Assembly: GCF_002078175.1 (NCBI RefSeq)
Contig: NZ_MWFK01000001.1
Span: forward strand, 4,712,001-4,776,000
Reading direction: 5' to 3'
DNA from: Streptomyces sp. M41(2017)
Lineage (GTDB): Bacteria > Actinomycetota > Actinomycetes > Streptomycetales > Streptomycetaceae
Length of the DNA: 64,000 nt
The position numbers were made by a program, and so were the translations under genes. Shown one piece after another: positions 8,886 to 15,204 of the stretch. The notes beneath the pieces were generated by a model, which was given only the letters and a program-made list of their open reading frames with translations, did no database searches and was not told the DNA's origin. Position 1 is the stretch's first letter, and the number at the start of each line of letters is the position of its first letter.

Positions 8886-9320
8886 TCACACGGCCGTACG
8901 GTCCGTCTCGGCCCGCCGCCGCATCAGTTCCTTCTCCCGGGCCCGCCGCGCGGTGACGTCCCGGACGACGGCGCCGACGTAGGGGGCGCCGTCGTTCCCG
9001 GTCAGCAGCACCACGCTGAACTCGATGGACAGGGTGCGGCCGTCCGCCGCCAGCGCGGGTACCGTCAGGAGGTCGGCGTCACCGTACCTGGTGGTCCCTC
9101 GCCGCACGGCGGTGTCGAAGCCCTCCCAGTGCCGCCGGCGGTGCTTCTCCGGAATGATGACGTCGAGACTGCCGCCGTCCACCTCGGCCGCGGAGAAGCC
9201 GAAGATGCGCTCGGCCCCACTGTTCCAGTACCGGATCAGACCTTCCCTGTCGATGATCACCACACCGTCGGGTGCCCGGTCCGCCATTCCCAGCACCACT
9301 TCGGGATCCAGCTCAGCCAT
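8886..9320 (-). CDS. Single-domain PAS sensor protein
   Basis: This 144-residue protein is essentially one PAS domain (about residues 10-125). It shows the PDGVVIIDREGLIRYWNSGAE start, a GFSAAEV turn, a central IPEKHRRRHWEGF helix and a VRDVTARRAREKEL exit helix. The exit helix would normally couple to a kinase or other output domain, but here only a charged 15-residue tail follows. It could sense a ligand or redox state and act by protein contacts. The start is ATG with GGAGGCGAC just upstream. It is monocistronic, between two strong hairpins. Confidence 0.85.
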   Translation of the reverse strand: MAELDPEVVLGMADRAPDGVVIIDREGLIRYWNSGAERIFGFSAAEVDGGSLDVIIPEKHRRRHWEGFDTAVRRGTTRYGDADLLTVPALAADGRTLSIEFSVVLLTGNDGAPYVGAVVRDVTARRAREKELMRRRAETDRTAV

Positions 9321-9357
9321 GTCGCCTCCGGGTCGTCGGGGCCATTTGGTGGGCGAC

Positions 9358-9379
9358 AGTATACAGAATCCAGTCTGTA
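9358..9379 (-). promoter_or_regulatory. Promoter/operator of the PAS gene
   Basis: On the minus strand TATACT (9363-9358) is a good -10 hexamer 37 bp before the PAS start codon. Overlapping its upstream edge is an inverted repeat, TACAGA (9362-9367) and TCTGTA (9374-9379) separated by 6 bp. A dimeric repressor bound there would block the promoter. No clear -35 is seen, and the cognate regulator is unknown. Confidence 0.45.
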
Positions 9380-9470
9380 GGGAGCCGGGTCTGCAGCTCC
9401 CGCAGCGGAGTTCGGGGGGCGCTTCGGGGTGGTGTGGAAGGGGTCCGCCTCGGGCGTCCGGAGGTGCCGT

Positions 9471-9512
9471 CGAACGGGCCCGCCGTCCCTCGTCGGGCGG
9501 CGGACCCGTTCG
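9471..9512. terminator. Hairpin terminator after the tetR gene
   Basis: CGAACGGGCCCGCCG (9471-9485) pairs with CGGCGGACCCGTTCG (9498-9512) with one internal mismatch, giving a stem of about 14 pairs and a 12-nt loop. It begins 8 bp beyond the stop of the minus-strand tetR gene at 9520. Confidence 0.7.
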
Positions 9513-9519
9513 TCGCCGG

Positions 9520-10098
9520 TCAGACCGGTGCCCGTACTCCGTCCAGGGCCACCGACAGGACGCGGTCGCGCTGGGCGTCGTCCAGGAAGTTCGTCGCGGT
9601 GATGCCGGCGATCATGCGCAGCAGGTCGTCGAAGTCCATGTCGGTCCGGGCCTCGCCGGCCTGCTGGGCCCGCCGGAAGAGGGGGCCGCCCGCCGCGTAC
9701 ATCGAGTCCCGGCAGGCCAGGAAGATCTCGGACTCGTCGTTCAGCGCCTCCCGGATGGCCCGCTTGGTGACCGTGTAGTCCACGAAGCGCCGCAGCCAGG
9801 ACGTCAGCGCGTCCCACGGCTCCAGGCCGGACACCTCCTCGGCGACCCGGCACAGGTCGTCGACCTCGCCCGCGTAGACGCTCTCGAAGAGGTGGCGCCG
9901 GGTCGGGAAGTTCCGGTACAGCGTGCCGATGCCGACGCCCGCACGGCGGGCCACGTCCTCCAGGGACGCCTCCGCGCCCTTCTCCGCGAACGCCTCACGG
10001 GCCGCGGCCAGCAGCGCGTCGTAGTTGCGGGCGGCGTCCTTCCGGTGCGGACGGCGGGACGCGACGATCTCGCTGACGGGGTACGGCTCTGCCGTCAC
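9520..10098 (-). CDS. TetR-family repressor of the adjacent MFS pump
   Basis: The protein has 192 residues. The N-terminal helix-turn-helix is seen in LEDVARRAGVGIGTLYRNFPTR (about residues 45-66), the classic TetR core. The ligand-binding half is typical of repressors with a TetR C-terminal helical domain. The GTG start at 10098 faces a divergent MFS gene. Two related palindromes between the genes are the probable operators for repression of both. Its inducer is probably a substrate of the pump. Confidence 0.9.
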   Translation of the reverse strand: MTAEPYPVSEIVASRRPHRKDAARNYDALLAAAREAFAEKGAEASLEDVARRAGVGIGTLYRNFPTRRHLFESVYAGEVDDLCRVAEEVSGLEPWDALTSWLRRFVDYTVTKRAIREALNDESEIFLACRDSMYAAGGPLFRRAQQAGEARTDMDFDDLLRMIAGITATNFLDDAQRDRVLSVALDGVRAPV

Positions 10099-10126
10099 TG
10101 CTGCCTCCCGGCTGGATCGAGTTGAA

Positions 10127-10165
10127 GCGGAGGTATGCCTCCGCTACAGTGGAGGGGTACCTCCA
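10127..10165. promoter_or_regulatory. Twin palindromic operator between tetR and MFS genes
   Basis: GCGGAGGTATGCCTCCGC (10127-10144) and TGGAGGGGTACCTCCA (10150-10165) are two interrupted palindromes sharing GGAGG/CCTCC arms around 4-bp cores, with centres about 22 bp apart (two helical turns). TACAGT between them (10145-10150) could be a -10 for the rightward pump gene. The layout is typical of two TetR dimers binding one face of the DNA. Confidence 0.75.
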
Positions 10166-10459
10166 TTTTAACAGCCGGGGTGCGTCCGGCGTCGGCCGCG
10201 TGCGGCCGCACGCGACGCCGACGTGCACCGCTCCGGCCCATGACCCCGGCGGGCCGTGCGACGACGCTCCACCCCCGCCCCCCCCGACGTTCCCTTCCTT
10301 TCTGCTTCTCGCTCTGTTCCTTTCCTTTCCCCTCTTCCTCCTTCCCCGCGCGACCGCCGTCGCGGTCGCCGGTGTGCCCGGGTGCCGACCGGCGCCCCGC
10401 CCGTCCCGTACGACCGTGGCCCGACGACCTCGGCCGCAACCTGTCCGGAGAGGCTCTTC
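10166..10459 (+). other. Long leader of the MFS gene with a polypyrimidine tract
   Basis: About 290 bp separate the twin operator from the MFS start, with no convincing gene. Bases 10290-10347 are almost pure C/T on the plus strand (55 of 58), which is striking for this genome. The tract could form an unstructured or triplex-prone leader. A GGAGAGG ribosome site lies just before the ATG at 10460. Confidence 0.5.
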
Positions 10460-11944
10460 ATGCCCCGCACGTCCCCCCGCCTCACCTTCGCGGTCCTCGC
10501 GACCGGTGCCGGCGTGTTCTCCATGCTGCAGTCGCTGATCGCGCCGGCCCTGCCGACCGTTCAGCACGCGCTGCACACCTCGCAGTCCACCGCGACCTGG
10601 GTGATGACCGCGTACCTGCTGTCCGCCTCGATCTTCACGCCGATCCTCGGACGGGTCGGCGACCTCATCGGCAAGAAGCGCACCATGGTCGCCGTCCTGG
10701 TCGCCGTCCTGGCCGGCTGTCTGCTCGCCGCGCTCGCGCCCACCATCGGCGTCCTCATCGTCGCCCGCGTGGTGCAGGGCATCGGCGGTGCGCTCTTCCC
10801 GCTGTCCTTCGGCATCATCCGTGACGAGTTCGACGCCTCCCGGGTCAGCGGCAGCATCAGCAACCTCTCCGCCGTGATCGCCGCGGGAGGAGGGGTCGGC
10901 ATGGTGGCCGCCGGCCCGATCGTGAGCGCGCTCGACTACCGCTGGCTGTTCTGGATCCCCGTCGGCATCGTCGCGGTGACCACGCTGATCGCCCTGCGCT
11001 ACGTCCCCGAGTCGCCCCGCCGGGCGGCCGGGCGCGTCAACTGGCTCGGCGCCGTGCTGCTGTCGGGCTGGCTGGTCGCGCTGCTGCTACCCCTCAGCCA
11101 GGCCGGGCAGTGGGGCTGGGGATCGGGCCGGGTGATCGGTCTGTTCGCCGCCGCGGTCCTGCTGTTCGCCGTCTGGCTGACCTCCGAGGCCCGGTCCGCC
11201 GGCCCGCTGATCGACCTGCGCATCATGCGACTGCCCGCGGTGTGGACCACCAACACGGCCGCGCTGCTGTTCGGCGCGGGCATGTACGCGATCTGGTCCT
11301 TCCTCCCCGGCTTCGTCCAGACCCCGAAGTCCGCGGGCTACGGCTTCGGCGCGAGCGTGACCGCGGCCGGACTGCTCATGCTGCCGATGCTGGTGGCGAT
11401 GTTCTGCTCCGGCGTCCTCAGCGGCCGTCTCGAACCCGTCCTCGGCGCGAAGAAGCTGCTGGTCGCCGGTGCCACGCTCGGCGCCGTCGCGTGCGCGATC
11501 CTCGCCCTGTGGCACGACCGGCAGTGGCAGGTCGCCCTCGCGGCAGGCGTGTTCGGCCTGGGTATCGGGCTCGCCTTCGCCTCGATGGCCAACCTCATCG
11601 TCGGCAGCGTCCCGGCCGAACAGACCGGCGCCGCGACCGGGATGAACGCCAACATCCGCACCATCGGCGGTTCCATCGGCGCCGCCGTGACGAGCGTCCT
11701 GGTGACGGGGCATGTCCAGTCCTCGGGCCTGCCGTACGAGTCCGGATACACCCACGGCTTCACGCTGCTCGCCCTCCTCTGCCTGGCCGCCGCACTGGCC
11801 GCGCTCCTCGTCCCGGCCCGGCGCACGGCCCGCCTCCCGGGCCCGCGCGCCTCGGGGGACACCCGGCGTGCCGACGCCGGTTCGGCCGCCCCGGCACAGG
11901 AGCGGACGCGGACGGAGGCCGTCGCTCCCGCCGAGCGGAGCTGA
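10460..11944 (+). CDS. MFS drug/proton antiporter, DHA2 (14-TM) type
   Basis: The 494-residue protein has about 14 hydrophobic segments. It shows the MFS loop motif GRVGDLIGKKRTM (about residues 66-78) and an antiporter-type segment near LSAVIAAGGGVGMVAAGPIV. The last 35 residues form a polar cytoplasmic tail. The ATG at 10460 follows GGAGAGG and starts directly at the first membrane helix; longer readings would translate the polypyrimidine leader. Being divergent from a TetR gene with shared operators is the standard layout of an inducible efflux pump. The substrate cannot be read from sequence. Confidence 0.9.
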   Translation: MPRTSPRLTFAVLATGAGVFSMLQSLIAPALPTVQHALHTSQSTATWVMTAYLLSASIFTPILGRVGDLIGKKRTMVAVLVAVLAGCLLAALAPTIGVLIVARVVQGIGGALFPLSFGIIRDEFDASRVSGSISNLSAVIAAGGGVGMVAAGPIVSALDYRWLFWIPVGIVAVTTLIALRYVPESPRRAAGRVNWLGAVLLSGWLVALLLPLSQAGQWGWGSGRVIGLFAAAVLLFAVWLTSEARSAGPLIDLRIMRLPAVWTTNTAALLFGAGMYAIWSFLPGFVQTPKSAGYGFGASVTAAGLLMLPMLVAMFCSGVLSGRLEPVLGAKKLLVAGATLGAVACAILALWHDRQWQVALAAGVFGLGIGLAFASMANLIVGSVPAEQTGAATGMNANIRTIGGSIGAAVTSVLVTGHVQSSGLPYESGYTHGFTLLALLCLAAALAALLVPARRTARLPGPRASGDTRRADAGSAAPAQERTRTEAVAPAERS

Positions 11945-12128
11945 CGCGGACCGGGTCGCGGCGTGGTCGCCCGGTGGGGCGTCGTGCCGCGGCCCCGGAC
12001 CGCAGCCCGACGCCGTGCGGGGGTCGTGTCGTGGGACCGGCCCCCGCGTCGCCGTGTCCGCGGGGTGTGTCGCAGGGCCCGCTCCCCGTGTCCGGGCGCG
12101 AGCGGCCTCAAGGGTGAACGCACGACCC

Positions 12129-13811
12129 TCAGCGGGCGGCGGGGAGCGCGGCGAACTCGTCGAGCAGGGCCGCCGCGGTGGTCACGTCGTCCGTGAGGGG
12201 ACGGTCCCGCATCTCGGGGTCCAGCTCGTCGGCCGCGCGGGCGTAGGCCCGGCCCGCCGGTGTCTCCGGACGCGGCACCCTGCCCCGTAGCCGCAACGCC
12301 CGTACGGCGGCGACGAGTTCGCAGCCCAGGATCAGCCGGTACGCCCGGGCCAGCCGCAGCGACGTGCGGGCGGCCTGGGTGGCGAAGGTCGCCGCCTCCT
12401 CCATCCCCTGGGACAGCACCACGTGCCCGAGCGCGGCCGGAGTGGCGCAGAGCTGGATCTCGGCGAGGGCGGACGCGGCGCTGTACTCCAGGATCATCAT
12501 GCCCGACCCCGCCGAGGTCGTGTCGGCCAAGTAGGAGCGCAGGCCCGTCAGTTCGGGTCGCCCGAGGCCGGACAGCCGGGCCGCGGAGAGGCGGGCGGTG
12601 CCGAGTACGGCGAGGCCCAGCTGGTCGAGCGCGAGCGTGAGCGGCGCGGTGAAGAAACCGCCGTGATGCAGGGCGACCGGCTCCCGCGTGGTCGCGTCCC
12701 AGCCGATCAGCGGGTTCTCGGTGGCGGAGTTGAGGTCGATCGACAGCACCCGCTCCAGGGACTCCCAGGCCTCGGTCGCCGGACCGTGAGCCTGCGGGAA
12801 GCAGCGGAAACCGTAGGGGTCCTGCACCCGGGACGTACCGACCGGAGGCTCCGGTGGCACCGCGAGCGGGACCTCGTCGGTGCCGAGCAGGACCCGGACC
12901 CGGGCCGCCGCACCCTGGACCGCCGGATGCGGATGGGCGGCGTGGACCGCGGGCGCGTACGGCTCCATGGACGCGTCCGCCGCGAGCAGCGAGAGCGCGG
13001 CCACCACGTGCCCGGCGCTCAGCAGGACGCCCAGGTCGTGGCAGGCGAGCGCGGACTGGCCGAGGGTGAGGGCGCTGCTGCTGAGCAGGGCCAGCGCGTC
13101 GCCCCGGTGGACCGGCAGACTCGCCGGGATCCGGTGCCCGGCATCCGCCCGGTCGGGGATCCAGGTGCCGTGCCCGAACAGGGCCAGCCCCAGTTCGGCC
13201 AGGGCGGTCAGATCCCCGGTGCCCACCGCCCCGTACTCCGGCACCCGGGGGTGGACATGTGCCCGGAGCGCGGCCGTGACGGCCACCGCGATCTCGGGAC
13301 CGAGCCCCGATCCGCCGGCGAGCAACTGGTTGGCGCGCACCAGCATCATGGCGCGGACCTCGCGTGCGGGCAGCGGCTCGCCCACGCCTCCCGCGTGACT
13401 CAGCAGCAGCCGCAGGTCGTGACCGGCGCCGTCGGACTCCTCGACGGCGAGGCCCCGGTGCGCACCGACGCCGGTGCTGCGCCCGTAGACGCGGGCGCCC
13501 TCGGCCGCCAGCCGCCGGGCCGCACGGCGGGTGTGCTCCATCGCCTTCAGGGCCGCGGGGTGCGGCGGAGGAGGCGGGGCCCCGTCGGCGACCGAGGCCA
13601 CCGTCGCCGCGTCGAGCCCCCGGCCGTCCAGGACGGCCCCGGGCGGCCGGGCGCTGCGGGCCGGGCCAGGAGCGCCCGCCACGCCGGCGCCCGGGCCGGT
13701 GTCCCCGAGCACGGCCGGCGGGCCGCCCTCGGGGGCGAGGGGCGTCTCCCCGCCGCCCGCGTCCGCGAGGGCCGTTGCTGCCTCGGCCGCGTCGGCCGTG
13801 CGCTTGAGCAT
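12129..13811 (-). CDS. Aromatic amino-acid/histidine ammonia-lyase family protein with altered MIO triad
   Basis: The 560-residue protein has the fold-defining motifs of the HAL/PAL family: the active-site Tyr loop VYGRSTGVG (Tyr109), QLLAGGSG, PEYGAVGTGDLTALAE, and downstream SxEN-like (NSATENPLIGWD) and helical segments. Family enzymes eliminate ammonia with an MIO group made from Ala-Ser-Gly in VGASGDL. Here that stretch is VGTGDL (Gly197-Thr198-Gly199), one residue shorter and without Ser. Either the protein makes an unusual prosthetic group or it is not a lyase. The first about 60 residues are Gly/Pro/Ala-rich and probably disordered. It sits downstream of, and on the same strand as, the osmoprotectant-binding protein. 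Confidence 0.8.
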   Translation of the reverse strand: MLKRTADAAEAATALADAGGGETPLAPEGGPPAVLGDTGPGAGVAGAPGPARSARPPGAVLDGRGLDAATVASVADGAPPPPPHPAALKAMEHTRRAARRLAAEGARVYGRSTGVGAHRGLAVEESDGAGHDLRLLLSHAGGVGEPLPAREVRAMMLVRANQLLAGGSGLGPEIAVAVTAALRAHVHPRVPEYGAVGTGDLTALAELGLALFGHGTWIPDRADAGHRIPASLPVHRGDALALLSSSALTLGQSALACHDLGVLLSAGHVVAALSLLAADASMEPYAPAVHAAHPHPAVQGAAARVRVLLGTDEVPLAVPPEPPVGTSRVQDPYGFRCFPQAHGPATEAWESLERVLSIDLNSATENPLIGWDATTREPVALHHGGFFTAPLTLALDQLGLAVLGTARLSAARLSGLGRPELTGLRSYLADTTSAGSGMMILEYSAASALAEIQLCATPAALGHVVLSQGMEEAATFATQAARTSLRLARAYRLILGCELVAAVRALRLRGRVPRPETPAGRAYARAADELDPEMRDRPLTDDVTTAAALLDEFAALPAAR

Positions 13812-13844
13812 GACGGGCGTTCACTCCTCCGTACGCCGCGGGAA

Positions 13845-13878
13845 GGCCGGGGCCGGGATGTCCCCCCGGCCCCCGGCC
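13845..13878. terminator. GC-rich hairpin after the binding-protein gene
   Basis: GGCCGGGGCCGGG (13845-13857) pairs with CCCGGCCCCCGGCC (13865-13878) with one bulged base. It lies 35 bp beyond the stop of the minus-strand binding-protein gene and 34 bp before the next start, so it may limit read-through into the lyase-like gene. Confidence 0.5.
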
Positions 13879-13912
13879 CCCGGCATCCGTCAGCCGGCCG
13901 ACGGCCTGCGCG

Positions 13913-14872
13913 TCAGCTGAGTCCGGCCGAGGACAGCCAGGACTTCGCCACGTCCAGCGGGTCCTTGCTGTCGTTCTGCACCTGGCCGTTGAGCGACACC
14001 AGGGTTTCCGTGTCGAGCTTCGCCGAGACGTCGTTGAGAACGGCAATTCCCGCCTTCGGGAGGCCCTTCTTGTACGTCAGCGGCGTCACGTTCTCGAAAC
14101 CGAAAAGACTCTTCGGGTCCTGGAGCACGACGAACTTGTTCTTGCTGATTCCGGGGTCCGTGGAGAAGATGTCCGCGGCCTGGATGTTGTTCCCCTTGAG
14201 GGCCGCCACGGTGAGGGGGCCGCCGGCGTCCAGCGCCTTGAAGTTCTTGAAATCGAGACCGTATACGGACTTCAGTCCCTTGAGACCCTGCTGCCGGGTC
14301 TGGAACTCCGGCGAGCCGCCGATCACCAGGTCCTTCGCCGAGTCGGCGAGGTCGGAGATGGTCGACTTGTCCGTCAGGTCGTACTTCTTCGCCGTGGCCT
14401 CGTTGACCGCTATCGCGTCCTTGTCCTCGGCCTTGGACGGCGTCAGCAGGCTCAGCTTGGAGTCGAGCTTGGCCGTGATGGCCGTGCTGGTCTCCTCGAC
14501 GGTCTTCGGGGTGGCCTTCGCGTCGAGGTAGGCGAGCAGCGCGCCGTTGTACTCCGGCAGCACGGTGATCGTGCCGTTCTTGATGAGGCCGTACGTGGTC
14601 TCGCGGCTGCCGATGTTCAGCTTGTAACTGACCTTTATCCCCTTGGACTTGAGAGCCTCGCCGTAGATGTCGGCGAGCAGGATGCTCTCGGGGAAGTTGT
14701 TGGAGCCGACAACGACCGTACCGCCCTTGGCGGCGTCACCCTTCAGCGGGTCGGACGTGCCGGAGTCGTCGGAGGAACCGCAGCCCGTCAGTGCGGCCGC
14801 GGCCACAACCAGCAGGGTGGCAGCGTACGTTGCGGACGTTCGGGTGCTTCTGGCGATGGTCACGTTGGTCAT
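13913..14872 (-). CDS. Osmoprotectant (glycine-betaine/choline type) ABC binding lipoprotein
   Basis: The 319-residue protein begins with a lipoprotein signal peptide: basic start, hydrophobic core and lipobox LTGC with Cys31. The mature part has the OpuAC/QAT fold: VVVGSNNFPESILLADIYGEAL near the start, then NIGSRETTYGLIKNG and a VLPEYNGALLAYL segment typical of quaternary-amine binders. ATG 14872 is chosen over an in-frame start at 14953 because it gives a proper signal peptide. It is the only binding protein near the permease/ATPase genes at 19.4-21.9 kb, which have none. Those genes are on the same strand, but a conservon lies between. Confidence 0.9.
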   Translation of the reverse strand: MTNVTIARSTRTSATYAATLLVVAAAALTGCGSSDDSGTSDPLKGDAAKGGTVVVGSNNFPESILLADIYGEALKSKGIKVSYKLNIGSRETTYGLIKNGTITVLPEYNGALLAYLDAKATPKTVEETSTAITAKLDSKLSLLTPSKAEDKDAIAVNEATAKKYDLTDKSTISDLADSAKDLVIGGSPEFQTRQQGLKGLKSVYGLDFKNFKALDAGGPLTVAALKGNNIQAADIFSTDPGISKNKFVVLQDPKSLFGFENVTPLTYKKGLPKAGIAVLNDVSAKLDTETLVSLNGQVQNDSKDPLDVAKSWLSSAGLS

Positions 14873-15204
14873 CCAGACTTGGCATCGGGTGGGGCGTGGG
14901 CGCGGGTCTTGACAGTCCAGACGATCCAATCGAGCCACATCGAGAACCGTCAAGACACGAATAGATCACTGGTGGGGACCGTACAGCTTCGCCCCGTAGG
15001 CGCAACGCGACCAATACGCGCGCGATTCCGGCGTCACCGCATGTCACTTTTTGGTTGATCATGGCCGTACTCTTACGCCAGCCGCTAGGGTTGGCCGCGT
15101 CGAGGGCCCCCTTCCACTTGTCGGCCCGAGCGCGCTGTCGTGACCACTGATCCATGCAGGCCTGCCAAAAGGCTTCCAACGGGGAATGAAGTCAAGGAGG
15201 TTGG
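14873..15204. promoter_or_regulatory. Divergent promoter region, binding protein and conservon
   Basis: This 332-bp gap holds no gene that I can see. On the minus strand TTGACG (14953-14948) and TTGGAT 18 bp further make a possible promoter for the binding-protein gene. On the plus strand TAGGGT (15086-15091) is a good actinomycete -10 for cvnA, though without a clear -35. AAGGAGG at 15194-15200 is the ribosome site of cvnA. Confidence 0.4.

Noticed and set aside
9358..9379. Idea that the TetR at 9520-10098 also controls the PAS promoter.
   Set aside because: The PAS operator arms (TACAGA/TCTGTA) share no pattern with the GGAGG/CCTCC twin operators next to that TetR.
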